A DNA stretch of 49,860 nucleotides from Fimenecus sp045613585 (GCA_045613585.1 JAZLBG010000048.1:1-49860); one strand, 5' to 3'; counted from the first letter of the stretch, positions 13,373 to 22,026 are shown. A program made the numbers and translations. The notes: generated by a model from the letters alone, not told the origin.

Positions 13373-13611
13373 CCAAAACAATAGAGATTACAGATAAAGA
13401 TTTGGAAACACTTGACCGTATGCTTTCTGTTGCCAGCAAGAAACAAGTTATTAGGAACGCAAACTTTATGAATGTAAAGACTGGACAAGGTGTTAATGCT
13501 TGCTTTGAATACGAAGACTTTATGTTTGAAAAGTTTGGTATATTCTTAAAGGATAACCATCTTTCGGAAAAGAACAGGGCTATCTTAGAGAAAGCGATGA
13601 ACAATGACTAA
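13369..13611 (+). CDS. Hypothetical protein, 80 aa
   Basis: AAGGAGG at the end of the previous gene serves it. Small alpha/beta protein (TIEITDKDLETLDRMLSVAS). Overlaps the next gene by 8 bp. No family recognised. Confidence 0.65.
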   Translation: MTKTIEITDKDLETLDRMLSVASKKQVIRNANFMNVKTGQGVNACFEYEDFMFEKFGIFLKDNHLSEKNRAILEKAMNND

Positions 13612-14083
13612 ATCACTTACAGAGAAATACAGAAATAAAGAACTAAGCGGATGGCATTATGTCAAAACAAAAGATGGACATATATGCCACTGGTTGCTAT
13701 TTACAGATTCAATAGAGTTTGAAAAAGATGTTGAAGAAGTCCTAGCACCTGTTCCTTCGTATGATGAGTATAAGGAACTTGTATTCAAAGCTAATATGCC
13801 AAAGAACCCAGTAGGCGATACTATTATGTGTTATGATACCGAAAGAGAAAGAGCTGTTGTAGAGAAGCTACAAGAACAGATTGAGGAAGCGAATGAAGCT
13901 TTGAAGTATTTTGCAGAAACAACTATTGGACACAAACAGAAAGATGGAACATATGGTATGTGGTTGTGTTCTGGTGAGGTTGCTTGGGATAATCCGTTAG
14001 AAAGAATCAAATCAAGAATTGATTATGTTTGCTATGACCCAAGACCAGCAGAAAAGTATCTTAAAAAGTGGGGTGTAAAATGA
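13604..14083 (+). CDS. Hypothetical protein, 159 aa, C-terminus shared with 47964
   Basis: N-terminal half contains GWHYVKTKDGHICHWLLFTD, a beta-rich unit. The C-terminal half is a coiled coil (VEKLQEQIEEANEALKYFAE) ending PAEKYLKKWGVK. The gene at 47964 has the same LQEQ-EAN coil and ends KYLKKWGVE, and the DNA is identical over about two dozen bases there, so the two are paralogues or exchange sequence. Function unknown. Confidence 0.65.
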   Translation: MTKSLTEKYRNKELSGWHYVKTKDGHICHWLLFTDSIEFEKDVEEVLAPVPSYDEYKELVFKANMPKNPVGDTIMCYDTERERAVVEKLQEQIEEANEALKYFAETTIGHKQKDGTYGMWLCSGEVAWDNPLERIKSRIDYVCYDPRPAEKYLKKWGVK

Positions 14084-14220
14084 CAGAAAAGCCAGATAAA
14101 GATGCTGAAATCAACCGCCTTAAAGAAGAAAAAGAAATACTGATTAAGGTGGTGCTAAGGCATAAGCCTGAAATGGAAGGCTGGATTAAAAAGAACTTTA
14201 GGAAAGGAAACACAAGATGA
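14080..14220 (+). CDS. Hypothetical protein, 46 aa
   Basis: ATG overlaps the previous stop (ATGA), and its own stop overlaps the glycosyltransferase start. It is one charged helix (DAEINRLKEEKEILIKVVLR) followed by a basic tail, and may be a partner of the coiled-coil neighbours. Confidence 0.55.
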   Translation: MTEKPDKDAEINRLKEEKEILIKVVLRHKPEMEGWIKKNFRKGNTR

Positions 14221-14981
14221 TTAGTATATTACTTTCTTGTTATAAATCAAACTTTCATTATCTTCGGGAGCAACTTGATTCAATTATAAACCAAACAGAA
14301 CAAGACTGGGAGTTGCTTGTTTATAATGATGGCACAGAAAACCTTTCAGATTGGATTTACCCATATCTTCTAACAAAAAAGGTTCATTACTATGACAAGG
14401 GACACAAAGGGTGTGTGGGTGCTTTTAACTTCTTGTTTAAGCAGGCTCAGGGGGAATATATATGTATATGCGACCACGATGATATTTGGGAACAAGATAA
14501 ACTTGAAGTTGAAAAAACATATCTTGATACAAACAAAGATGTGGACTGCGTGTTTGGTTGGCTTAAATGGTTTGGAGAAAAAAACAAACTTGAATCTTTT
14601 TCACTACCAGACTATGCAATATCAAAAGAGCTGTACTTCTATCAGCCAATTAAAAACCCAACTGTAATGTTCAGAAAAGACAGGTTTGGTTTAAACGACT
14701 GCCCGTTTGATAAGGCAAGTGATTTTTGGTACTGGTCTAAATATAAAGACAGGCACTACCACCTTATTGAAAGGGTTCTCGTTAACTATCGTAGGCACGC
14801 AGATGAACTTACAAAAGACAAAACAGCATTTAGGGAAAACTCCGCAAAGGTTATTCAGGAAAGCCTTGCACAGCGTTTTGGGGAAAAACACAGACTTCAT
14901 CTTGATGTATGCAAAATGTTAGACCCATACTCAAAGACACATAATCCACTTCTACTCAGTATAATGAGAACCCTTGTTTGA
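14217..14981 (+). CDS. GT2-family glycosyltransferase, 254 aa
   Basis: GT-A fold of family 2: MISILLSCYKSNFHYLREQL, then the nucleotide-binding WELLVYNDGT (ND near residue 38) and the metal-binding DHDD (D86-D89) in ICDHDDIWEQD. The acceptor half ends with KVIQESLAQRFGEKHRLHLD. It has no membrane segment, so it acts in the cytoplasm on a nucleotide-sugar donor. Coupled to the 46-aa gene by a 4-bp overlap, it is the last gene of its operon. It probably modifies host surface glycan or phage DNA/protein; the substrate is unknown. Confidence 0.85.
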   Translation: MISILLSCYKSNFHYLREQLDSIINQTEQDWELLVYNDGTENLSDWIYPYLLTKKVHYYDKGHKGCVGAFNFLFKQAQGEYICICDHDDIWEQDKLEVEKTYLDTNKDVDCVFGWLKWFGEKNKLESFSLPDYAISKELYFYQPIKNPTVMFRKDRFGLNDCPFDKASDFWYWSKYKDRHYHLIERVLVNYRRHADELTKDKTAFRENSAKVIQESLAQRFGEKHRLHLDVCKMLDPYSKTHNPLLLSIMRTLV

Positions 14982-15006
14982 CAACATAATAATAATTATG
15001 TATAAT
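14978..15006 (+). promoter_or_regulatory. Promoter for the Dps-like gene
   Basis: -35 TTGACA (14978-14983), 17-bp spacer, -10 TATAAT (15001-15006): both hexamers are consensus, and it starts inside the end of the GT2 gene. No shared-operator spacer, so it may be constitutive. Confidence 0.85.
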
Positions 15007-15028
15007 AATCTTTAACTTGGAGGTAATT

Positions 15029-15436
15029 ATGCGTAAAGTTCTTATGATTTTAATGGCTATTCAACGTGCTGCTAAGGGTATCCATTACCATACGGGTGGT
15101 GCTCAATTTTATGGAGACCATTTGTTGGCAGACCGTATCTATGATGACTTAGATGACCTTATTGATGAAATTCAAGAAAACTATTTCTTGGGTAAAGAGG
15201 AAGATGCACCAGCACAAAAAGACTTACTCAAGGGTGCTGCTGAGTTGGTTCCTGACGAAACAGACGATATGAAACTTGCCTTTGCTGCTCTTGACCAATT
15301 GTTGCTTGATGGTATAAACACGCTTCAAACAATATCAGAACTCTCTGCATTAACAGCTGGAGATAACGACCTAATTGGTCGCATTTGCTCTGACCTTCAA
15401 AAAAAACATGGATTTGTTTGGCGTAGGTTAAAGTAA
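15029..15436 (+). CDS. Putative Dps/ferritin-like protein, 135 aa
   Basis: Start at MRKVLMIL after GGAGG. The segment AIQRAAKGIHYHTGGAQFYG, then DHLLADRIYDDLDDLIDEIQ, follows the Dps pattern of a helix with H-x-H, G and F, an H some ten residues later, and a D-rich helix holding the ferroxidase site. A final helix ends SDLQKKHGFVWRRLK. Dps proteins form shells that bind DNA and oxidise iron. It is shorter than cellular Dps (about 165 residues), so the call is moderate. It stands alone under a consensus promoter and abuts the convergent late operon end. Confidence 0.55.
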   Translation: MRKVLMILMAIQRAAKGIHYHTGGAQFYGDHLLADRIYDDLDDLIDEIQENYFLGKEEDAPAQKDLLKGAAELVPDETDDMKLAFAALDQLLLDGINTLQTISELSALTAGDNDLIGRICSDLQKKHGFVWRRLK

Positions 15437-15688
15437 TTATCTGTCTTTTATATTCATCAAATTAAAACATACCTTGCGTTGAGAAAACATCCTTTTCTTA
15501 AACTCAGGGTCTTTGCTAAACGAAGCGTACTTTTCAAACTTTAATCCCCACTTGGCTAAATGCTTTTGTGTTTCAATGGTGGGAATGTCTGCCTGTTTAG
15601 CTTGCGTTTCAATTTGTAAAAAGCCATCTAAGTCGGGTTGTTCTAACTTCTTCATCCTAGCTCTCCGAATTTCTTCCCACGTCAGCAT
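15437..15688 (-). CDS. Hypothetical protein at the end of the late operon, 83 aa
   Basis: GAGGAGA precedes the ATG. Starts MLTWEEIRRARMKKLEQPDL; helical and basic. It overlaps the tail-fibre assembly gene by 32 bp and is the last gene of the late operon, so it is probably linked to fibre assembly or is a late accessory protein. No family recognised. Confidence 0.6.
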   Translation of the reverse strand: MLTWEEIRRARMKKLEQPDLDGFLQIETQAKQADIPTIETQKHLAKWGLKFEKYASFSKDPEFKKRMFSQRKVCFNLMNIKDR

Positions 15689-16064
15689 CTTCTTTCTCCT
15701 CAGGATATGGATAACGTTGTTTTATTTCTTCAACCTTTGCAGTGCGTTCAGCTTGCAAATCTTTAATTTCCTGTTCAATTTCGGGCGTTTGTTCTTCATC
15801 ACGCAAGCGATTTATATGAGCAGTAATACAATCCACTTCGGCTGCATAGGCTGTTTCCCTGTTTTGCCGACACTCCTCACACAACGCTTCATAATGTTCT
15901 TGGTCATAGTTTGGGTTAATTATCAATTCAGAACCATCCCAGATGTAATGGTCAAGGTCATTATAAACTTCTTCCGATACTTCCAAACAAGTCAATCCTT
16001 CTGCTTCTGCTGGACATTGACCTTTACCATTTATTTTGTTGTTTTGAATAAAAACGTAATACAT
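15657..16064 (-). CDS. Tail fibre assembly-type protein, 135 aa
   Basis: N-terminal MYYVFIQNNKINGKGQCPAE, then VSEEVYNDLDHYIWDGSELI, is the layout of small fibre-associated chaperones in many phages. A central helical coil with repeated Glu/Gln follows, then an acidic tail. It lies immediately downstream of the last fibre gene, the usual place. It probably helps fold or trimerise the fibre at 16073. Confidence 0.65.
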   Translation of the reverse strand: MYYVFIQNNKINGKGQCPAEAEGLTCLEVSEEVYNDLDHYIWDGSELIINPNYDQEHYEALCEECRQNRETAYAAEVDCITAHINRLRDEEQTPEIEQEIKDLQAERTAKVEEIKQRYPYPEEKEDADVGRNSES

Positions 16065-16072
16065 CTTTCCTC

Positions 16073-17236
16073 CTAACTATTTGTACCAATCCTACGATAA
16101 CCTAATACTCTTAAATTGTATGTTCCAGTGTTACTTGAATAGTAATAGACCGTTATTGTTCTTAAACTACCAACCATTACAATGGTGCTTCCACCTACTG
16201 AAACAGTACTTGAACTCCTTGTCTGCGTCCGATAAACACAAGTGTTTCTACTTAACGCATCGCCATAAACAGATATGGTTTGCTGGTTCCCAGATGTAGA
16301 ACCTGTTGTACCTCTCACATCAACCAATACTTCATAGTTATAATTATCATTAGGTAGATAACTAGAAACGTCTAATACTAAAGTGTCTGTTGTTGGTGCA
16401 CTACCACCATCAACCAAAGTAAGTGCATCATTTACCCATTGTCCGTCAAAATTCTTAACAGAAGCTACCATATTACTTCCATCTATATCGGCTTTCCCAT
16501 TAAACAATTCTGCATTTAATCCAGCTGTCTGTTCTGTGGCTGTTTGTGAGAATTGTCCTACATAGAAGTAAAGATACATCTGTGTTGCAGGTGGTTGAAC
16601 TGTTGTGCTATTGCCATAAATAGAATTTGAATCTGATGCATTAAACTTTAATCGTGGAACGTTTGCCCATTGCCCAGAAGCAAGTTTGTTCGAATTTCCG
16701 CTTATTGTTGTTGCTGTAAATGAACCGGTTGTTGAATATAAAATACTACCGCCAGAATATGTTGAAGCAGCAACAGATGCTTCACCAGTAATGTTAGGTA
16801 ATCCGGGTGCAACATACTTTCCAACTGTATCTCTGTATCCAGTAAATCCAAACTTAGTACGAGGAAGTTTGAATCTTGTATTTGCAGTATCTAATACATA
16901 ATACCAAGCAACGCCAGTAGCTGTATAAATAGATTCTAATGTAGTTAATTGTGTAGTATCAACAAGTTTATGCCCATCTTGTGCAAGGGCATAATAAATT
17001 GTGTATCCTGCAATCGTTTCTGATTGTGCGTGCGTTGCATTTGCCCAATCATTTACTAAATGATTATAAGCACTGACATACACTTCACCACTTTGCCAAC
17101 TATATGTATCTGCTCTTAACCAAGACTGGTCTGTAAGTTCGTGGTCTATCCACTTAAAGTCAAATAAATCGTGAGCGTTATATATTGTATTTGTTGCTAC
17201 ACCAGAAACTAAATTTGTTCCTAAATATAATGACAT
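16073..17236 (-). CDS. Tail fibre / receptor-binding protein, 387 aa
   Basis: Start at MSLYLGTNLV, whose ATG overlaps the previous stop (TAATG). The middle contains AYNHLVNDWANATHAQSE, then YYVLDTANTRFKLPRTKF, a collar-like module also present in the fibre at 22667. A Ser/Thr/Gly-rich beta domain follows, and the C-terminus (RTITVYYYSSNTGTYNLRVL) is likely the receptor-binding tip. Last and most variable-looking of the fibre genes. Confidence 0.75.
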   Translation of the reverse strand: MSLYLGTNLVSGVATNTIYNAHDLFDFKWIDHELTDQSWLRADTYSWQSGEVYVSAYNHLVNDWANATHAQSETIAGYTIYYALAQDGHKLVDTTQLTTLESIYTATGVAWYYVLDTANTRFKLPRTKFGFTGYRDTVGKYVAPGLPNITGEASVAASTYSGGSILYSTTGSFTATTISGNSNKLASGQWANVPRLKFNASDSNSIYGNSTTVQPPATQMYLYFYVGQFSQTATEQTAGLNAELFNGKADIDGSNMVASVKNFDGQWVNDALTLVDGGSAPTTDTLVLDVSSYLPNDNYNYEVLVDVRGTTGSTSGNQQTISVYGDALSRNTCVYRTQTRSSSTVSVGGSTIVMVGSLRTITVYYYSSNTGTYNLRVLGYRRIGTNS

Positions 17237-18285
17237 TATGCTGTCCTTTCCCAAATGTTAACTACATATGCAGGTGGTTGAACAGTATTGCTATTACCAT
17301 AAATAGAATTTGCAGAAGACAAGTCCATTTTTAATTGTCTTCCATAACTAGCGTTAGCACCACCCCAATACCCCTGACAGTTTATTCCTGTCGCTGTTAC
17401 AGAGAATGGACCGTCATTTGTTCCAGCACTATTAACCGAACCAAACAAACCACTAATGTTAGGCAATCCAGCACTTATTGATGTCCCTGCACTATGGTTA
17501 GCGTCTGCACCCTGTAATACACGACCACTTGAAACAAGTGTCCAAGTTCCAAACAATAAACTCAATGGGCAGGTAGCCATAGTCCCAATATAAATGCTAC
17601 CAACTGGGTATATAGCTTGCAATAGATTTAACCCTATATCTGTGTCATCTGTTACATTGTAAAGTGTATTTGCGTCCTTTGTGACTATATCATCGTACTG
17701 AGCCTTGGTCCCAGTCCACGTTTTGATGGCATTAGAAGCATTGTTTTGGTCTATAACACCAACCGTTTGAATCTCATTAGATGTGTTTTCCGTTATTGAC
17801 TTGTCATCTATATTTACACCACTACCAGCATCAAGAGCAATCGTATCTCCACTTGATTGGTTTAATGTAAAGCTACCCTTTGTTACGCCACCCTGTGTAA
17901 TCGTAATGGTTGAGTTATTTACGGTTGGAATCGTCAAAGAAACATTACCGTTCCCATCGGGCGAAGTATTATTGACACTTGTAACAGTACCAACATTTGA
18001 AGTATAACCATTTGGGTTGCTTGAATCATAAGGTGTATATCCTAGAGCCGTTGTTACATCAGATGACGTAATACCAGTAATATATCCAGCATTATTATTC
18101 AATTCACTTATGTTATCGTTTGGTTGTAATGCTGTGTCTGCTAAAGCACCCTGTGCAGCCGTTGCATAATTAGAAGCCTGTCCATCTACATAGTATTTAA
18201 TGGCTTTTTGAGAGGAAACAACATCATCTGCCGAAGAGCTTCCACCTAGTGTATTATCCGTACTAATATTTAGAAACTTAGTCAT
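17236..18285 (-). CDS. Tail fibre protein with collar-type C-terminus, 349 aa
   Basis: Begins MTKFLNISTDNTLGGSSSAD and VVSSQKAIKYYVDGQ, a common fibre motif, then YITGITSSDVTTALGYTPYD and a glycine/asparagine-rich beta shaft. The C-terminal third has YPVGSIYIGTMATCPLSLLF, a phage tail-collar signature, and ends with SIYGNSNTVQPPAYVVNIWE. The same SIYGN..TVQPPA phrase recurs in the fibre at 16073, so the tips are related. Confidence 0.75.
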   Translation of the reverse strand: MTKFLNISTDNTLGGSSSADDVVSSQKAIKYYVDGQASNYATAAQGALADTALQPNDNISELNNNAGYITGITSSDVTTALGYTPYDSSNPNGYTSNVGTVTSVNNTSPDGNGNVSLTIPTVNNSTITITQGGVTKGSFTLNQSSGDTIALDAGSGVNIDDKSITENTSNEIQTVGVIDQNNASNAIKTWTGTKAQYDDIVTKDANTLYNVTDDTDIGLNLLQAIYPVGSIYIGTMATCPLSLLFGTWTLVSSGRVLQGADANHSAGTSISAGLPNISGLFGSVNSAGTNDGPFSVTATGINCQGYWGGANASYGRQLKMDLSSANSIYGNSNTVQPPAYVVNIWERTA

Positions 18286-18305
18286 ATCGTTTCCTCTCGT
18301 TTATA

Positions 18306-19415
18306 TTAGCCAATTACAACAGCAGTATAGGTATCAGCAGAAATATTGCTTGAACTGTTAATTTTAATTGTAATAGCCCCACTACCATAAGTTACATCAC
18401 ACATTACTTCGGCACCACCACTCGTTTCCCGAATTGTGCAAACACAATCAGGAGCCTTAGTATCTGAAATGGTCCAAGTACAAATACCACTTGAAGCCGT
18501 TAAAGCACCATTTGTATATGTTGATTTCTTTGCCATACCACTTGTGTATGTTGCCATCTTTAATGGTGTTACAAACTTCGTATCGTTCGTTCCTGTTGTG
18601 CATTCCACTTGGGTGGCAATTGCGGCGATACCAGCTGTGCTTTCTGTGGCTTGTCCTGGTGCGGATGATATTTCCACATAGGTGGTTCCACCCCAACGGA
18701 ACGTTTTGTTTTGATATTCTCCAGCTGTTAAAACAACATAGATAATTCCAGTTTCAGGTGTTAAAGCAGAACCACCTTCAGTTTTTGACAACCAGCCTGA
18801 AGATAAAGGTGTTGAACCACTTACAATGTAGGCTTCAATAATATCGTCCACGTAGCTTGGCAATTGTGAAGAAGGGACTTTACCATCCCCATCCAAACTG
18901 GCTACACCGTTAGCCTGACCCTTAGATGAAACAGGAACATATGTGGCAGAAATATCTGGGATGTCGCTTGCTGCTAAATCTGCGCCACCTGTTACAAGTC
19001 CTTTTGAATCATAAGTAATTTTGCATTTTGTTGCACCAGTAATGGAAGCATTTGCAGTTACTTTGGTTGCAAGTTGCTTTGGATTAACAGCAAGTGTTTC
19101 GCTTGTTCCTGTTGTCGCTTCATTATCTGTCGCAATTTCAATAATACCCTTTTGTGAAGTACTTGCGTCATAAACTGCGATTTCATCACTTGCAAAGCTG
19201 GTTGTATTAATACCATTACCAGCAGTGTATGTTTTTCCTTGATTTGTTTCATCTACCCAAGAAGTGCCATCATAAATATACTTCTTGTGGTCTGATGTGT
19301 TAAAATATTCTTGACCAGCAACTGGTGAAGCAGGTGCAGAAGCCAAGTTTTGAATGACTGCATTTTGCAATTCATTCTGATTCATATTTAAATCTGTAAG
19401 AACCTTTTTGCTCAT
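18306..19415 (-). CDS. Tail fibre protein, 369 aa
   Basis: Starts MSKKVLTDLNMNQNELQNAV, then SPVAGQEYFNTSDHKKYIYD and DGTSWVDETNQG, a small repeated fibre-shaft domain. Middle LDGDGKVPSSQLPSYVDDII is a classic T4/T5-type fibre phrase. The C-terminus is a compact beta domain with several Cys (CTWTISDTKAPDCVCTI). It forms part of the fibre set in the late operon. Confidence 0.75.
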   Translation of the reverse strand: MSKKVLTDLNMNQNELQNAVIQNLASAPASPVAGQEYFNTSDHKKYIYDGTSWVDETNQGKTYTAGNGINTTSFASDEIAVYDASTSQKGIIEIATDNEATTGTSETLAVNPKQLATKVTANASITGATKCKITYDSKGLVTGGADLAASDIPDISATYVPVSSKGQANGVASLDGDGKVPSSQLPSYVDDIIEAYIVSGSTPLSSGWLSKTEGGSALTPETGIIYVVLTAGEYQNKTFRWGGTTYVEISSAPGQATESTAGIAAIATQVECTTGTNDTKFVTPLKMATYTSGMAKKSTYTNGALTASSGICTWTISDTKAPDCVCTIRETSGGAEVMCDVTYGSGAITIKINSSSNISADTYTAVVIG

Positions 19416-19427
19416 TTTTATTCTCCT

Positions 19428-19910
19428 TTAATTTAAGTAAGCCCGTCCCTTTGAAGCTCCAGTCATTGTAATTTGAACCGTATTTTTGTCGATATATTCA
19501 ATTTCGGCAATAATCTCATTTTCTGAACTATCAACGACAGTAACAGACGGATATTTATTTAAATTATGCTGAACCGTCCATACAGCACTTGAAACCCCCT
19601 GTTCATGTACATATCCATGAGCAAGGATAGAAATATTATTAATCTGAGTTTGAAGGTCTGAATCAGCACCCTCCCTCTCTTCTTTTTCTGTATCAATTCT
19701 TTCGCCTAACGTATTTAATGAATCACTTAAACCAGTTATTGAGCTAATTGGATGACAATCCTCAGCATCTCTACCTTGTAACTGATTGTGTTGGCTAACC
19801 TGAACATTTATCTCAAAGTCAGCATTAATTTGTTGTTGATTTCCTATTTCAAAATCAGCAGATATTTCTTCTTGTGGCAAAAATTCAAAAACAGCATCAA
19901 GCTCTGCCAT
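19428..19910 (-). CDS. Fibre-associated protein, 160 aa
   Basis: The N-terminus has repeated ADFEI segments (EISADFEIGNQQQINADFEI). HNQLQGRDAEDCHPISSITG follows, a phrase common in fibre and capsid-decoration proteins, then a coiled coil, and the C-terminal beta unit WTVQHNLNKYPSVTVVDSSE. Likely a fibre-network or baseplate-attachment component. Confidence 0.65.
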   Translation of the reverse strand: MAELDAVFEFLPQEEISADFEIGNQQQINADFEINVQVSQHNQLQGRDAEDCHPISSITGLSDSLNTLGERIDTEKEEREGADSDLQTQINNISILAHGYVHEQGVSSAVWTVQHNLNKYPSVTVVDSSENEIIAEIEYIDKNTVQITMTGASKGRAYLN

Positions 19911-19911
19911 C

Positions 19912-20208
19912 CTACACCTTCCTTGGTTGTGTTTTAAAATTTATTGAACCACTACAAGTACGCTTGCGACCTTCAGAATCCCAAACAGCCAAATAAACAG
20001 TATTACAACACGAAAGCTGTGCTGTTTGAGCTTCATTTAAATTAACAACAAGAGGAAACTCTGGGTTTTCAAACTCTATTCTCACTGGACCACAGGCAAA
20101 AACAGCCTTGCTCACAACCAAAGGAGTGCCAGTTTCATTTTTGAGATTAATAGTTAAAAAGTTACCACCAAAGGCTCCGGTATTATCCCCACAGGTTAAA
20201 TCAGACAT
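19912..20208 (-). CDS. Hypothetical structural protein, 98 aa
   Basis: Start at MSDLTCGDNTG because AAAGGAG lies just upstream; a longer in-frame start would overlap the promoter at 20229. The protein is all-beta with an immunoglobulin-like pattern (FLTINLKNETGTPLVVSKAV, then ENPEFPLVVNLNEAQTAQLS). It heads the fibre gene set and may be a fibre hinge or connector. Confidence 0.6.
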   Translation of the reverse strand: MSDLTCGDNTGAFGGNFLTINLKNETGTPLVVSKAVFACGPVRIEFENPEFPLVVNLNEAQTAQLSCCNTVYLAVWDSEGRKRTCSGSINFKTQPRKV

Positions 20209-20228
20209 TCTTATTCTCCTTTTGTAAA

Positions 20229-20257
20229 ATAATACCAAAACAAAACAATTTTGTCAA
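20229..20257 (-). promoter_or_regulatory. Internal late promoter for fibre genes
   Basis: -35 TTGACA (20257-20252), 17-bp spacer, -10 TATTAT (20234-20229), just after the spanin genes. Confidence 0.7.
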
Positions 20258-20263
20258 ATGAAC

Positions 20264-20476
20264 CTAATATTTTTCATCATATTCAACAAGACAATTTATT
20301 AGGTCGGAATTTGTCTTTATGTGTTCCATACAAGTTATTGGTTGCCTATTTACAGGCTTTGCAGGACTTGCGCAAGAACTCAAGAATGCTAGGAGGCACA
20401 GGAGTAGTAGAATAATCACTATGTGCGTCATATAAGCGAGTAAGCTCAGAAATCCTTTTGGATAAATTCTTTTCAT
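20264..20476 (-). CDS. Rz1-like outer membrane spanin lipoprotein
   Basis: A hydrophobic signal (THIVIILLLLCLLAFLSSC) ends in lipobox LSSC, followed by ASPAKPVNRQPITC with prolines as in o-spanins. Start at 20476 (MKRIYPKG) is favoured by an upstream GAAGGA; a later Met at 20431 gives a shorter signal. The 5' part lies inside the Rz gene in another frame and the 3' part extends past it. It joins Rz to bridge the periplasm and fuse membranes at lysis. Confidence 0.75.
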   Translation of the reverse strand: MKRIYPKGFLSLLAYMTHIVIILLLLCLLAFLSSCASPAKPVNRQPITCMEHIKTNSDLINCLVEYDEKY

Positions 20477-20627
20477 TTTCATTCCTTCTTTCAATTTCTT
20501 TTTCCAACGTAATCTTTTCCATTTTTATTCTGTCAAGCTCAAGTTTTGTACTATCCCACAAATGATAAAACAAAACACAACCACAGAGCAAAACACCAAT
20601 AGCAATTAAAAGATATTTATTAAACAT
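20346..20627 (-). CDS. Rz-like inner membrane spanin, 93 aa
   Basis: Start at MFNKYLLIAIG; the ATG overlaps the lysozyme stop (TAATG). One N-terminal membrane segment (YLLIAIGVLLCGCVLFYHLW) is followed by a periplasmic coiled coil (ITLEKEIERRNENEKNLSKR), the standard i-spanin layout. The Rz1 gene overlaps it in a different frame. Presence of the pair implies a host with an outer membrane. Confidence 0.8.
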   Translation of the reverse strand: MFNKYLLIAIGVLLCGCVLFYHLWDSTKLELDRIKMEKITLEKEIERRNENEKNLSKRISELTRLYDAHSDYSTTPVPPSILEFLRKSCKACK

Positions 20628-21034
20628 TATCCTATCCTCATAAAATATGCAAGCGTTTTTGCTCTTTCGCCAACATCTCTTGCCCATTTACTATCAAGCA
20701 TTTCATTTGCGGCACCATCATAATCGCCCCTATCCAATGCCTGTATCATCTTTTTAAAACCACATAGACGTGGATAACCCAAATTAAAAACCATTTCAAT
20801 TAAAATGTCTTTTCTGTTTTGGTTTAACTTTTTGTAGCAGTCGAGCTTTGAAGCCTCTTTTTCTGCCTTTTCAAGGTCATGTTTTAAAAGATACTCAGCT
20901 TCTTCATTAGACAAACCAACGTCATCTAGGTTACGACCATATCCAATTGTTAATTTTCCAGCTGTACAGCGGTATGGTTTAAGCCTGAGACCTTCGTGAA
21001 CCTTTACCCTTCCAACCAAAGAATCTGTTATCAT
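20627..21034 (-). CDS. T4-type lysozyme endolysin (GH24), 135 aa
   Basis: Catalytic region KVHEGLRLKPYRCTAGKLTI holds E14 and T29. The position of the T4 catalytic Asp20 is Cys23, a substitution seen in a known subset of GH24 endolysins. No signal peptide or SAR anchor is visible, so release should depend on the holin. It hydrolyses peptidoglycan at the end of infection. Part of the contiguous lysis cassette 22026 to 20264. Confidence 0.9.
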   Translation of the reverse strand: MITDSLVGRVKVHEGLRLKPYRCTAGKLTIGYGRNLDDVGLSNEEAEYLLKHDLEKAEKEASKLDCYKKLNQNRKDILIEMVFNLGYPRLCGFKKMIQALDRGDYDGAANEMLDSKWARDVGERAKTLAYFMRIG

Positions 21035-21035
21035 A

Positions 21036-21593
21036 TTACACCACCACGTTTAAAAAGAACAACAAAAACATCATAGCACCGTTTAAATATTCAGCATATT
21101 CGGTGTTCCTCTCTTTACCAAGAGCCAGTTCACACAATGTGTACCCAATTGGGGCTGTAAAACCAGCCAACCAAAACCAATGGTGTGGCATTGTTATACT
21201 TGCAAATATAGCGGGAACCAAATAACCCAAGGTAAGTCCTATAAAATTACCAGCAAAATTATAGTATTTTCCTTTGCCAAATATTTTTTGTAACACCTTA
21301 TCTATCCATTTACACTTACCTTTGTCTGGTGAAGTGTCATCAAGAACCCAATAGTCAGAGTGGGTATGAGAATTATAACGAATTGTCCAACCAACTGCCC
21401 AAGCAAAAAACAACCAGCTTTTTGTATCGTTTGGTAATGAACCACCAGCCCAATACATATAAAAACAAAGAATAGCCAAAAGAACAAGTTTATAAAACCT
21501 GTGAACTTTCCACTTTCCAATATAAACAGATGTTCCGAGCATTCGCCTAAACAAAGCCCCACAAAGCATAAAAAATAAAGCCCAATATGCCAT
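21036..21593 (-). CDS. Multi-pass membrane protein in the lysis cassette, 185 aa
   Basis: At least four hydrophobic segments: WALFFMLCGALFRRML, then KLVLLAILCFYMYWAGG, FIGLTLGYLVPAIFASI and GAMMFLLFFLNVVV. The middle is a soluble loop (HSDYWVLDDTSPDKGKCKWI). It sits between holin and lysozyme genes with 1-bp gaps, so a second holin, antiholin or lysis regulator is plausible. The fold is not recognised. Confidence 0.65.
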   Translation of the reverse strand: MAYWALFFMLCGALFRRMLGTSVYIGKWKVHRFYKLVLLAILCFYMYWAGGSLPNDTKSWLFFAWAVGWTIRYNSHTHSDYWVLDDTSPDKGKCKWIDKVLQKIFGKGKYYNFAGNFIGLTLGYLVPAIFASITMPHHWFWLAGFTAPIGYTLCELALGKERNTEYAEYLNGAMMFLLFFLNVVV

Positions 21594-21594
21594 A

Positions 21595-22026
21595 TTATTT
21601 TTCTCCTTTCATATCCACACCAATCTCACTCTCAATTTTCTTTATTGTAAATTGAGTGAGAACCTTAAAAACACGATTTCCGGTAATACGATAGCAGTTT
21701 TCAAAAATAGAATAAAGCTCTATACCACATATAATTGAAGCACAAATCTTTGCAAGACCAATGTCCATTAGAGTTATCATATACATATCAATTGAGTGTG
21801 TTAAAACAATAGCCATACAATACATAACGAGCTTCTTAATTGTCTTTTGAAGTTTATGTGATGTTATTATTTTTCCCTCTTTTATGCTTGCTGATACACC
21901 TGTAATTGTATCACAGACGACAAAGATAAAGAACCACAGCATAAGAACCCATAATGGCTCAAGAAAACCAAGAGTACACGTAATGGAATAAGACCAAATT
22001 TTATGTCCATCTAAAATCTTTTCCAT
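21595..22026 (-). CDS. Holin-like protein, 143 aa
   Basis: Resembles the phage holin 4 (toxin secretion/phage lysis holin) type: LWVLMLWFFIFVVCDTITGV, then SIKEGKIITSHKLQKTIKKL and LVMYCMAIVLTHSIDMYMIT, giving about three membrane segments and a charged C-terminus. It forms the membrane lesion that lets the lysozyme reach the cell wall. GAGGAG precedes the ATG. First gene of the lysis block. Confidence 0.7.
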   Translation of the reverse strand: MEKILDGHKIWSYSITCTLGFLEPLWVLMLWFFIFVVCDTITGVSASIKEGKIITSHKLQKTIKKLVMYCMAIVLTHSIDMYMITLMDIGLAKICASIICGIELYSIFENCYRITGNRVFKVLTQFTIKKIESEIGVDMKGEK

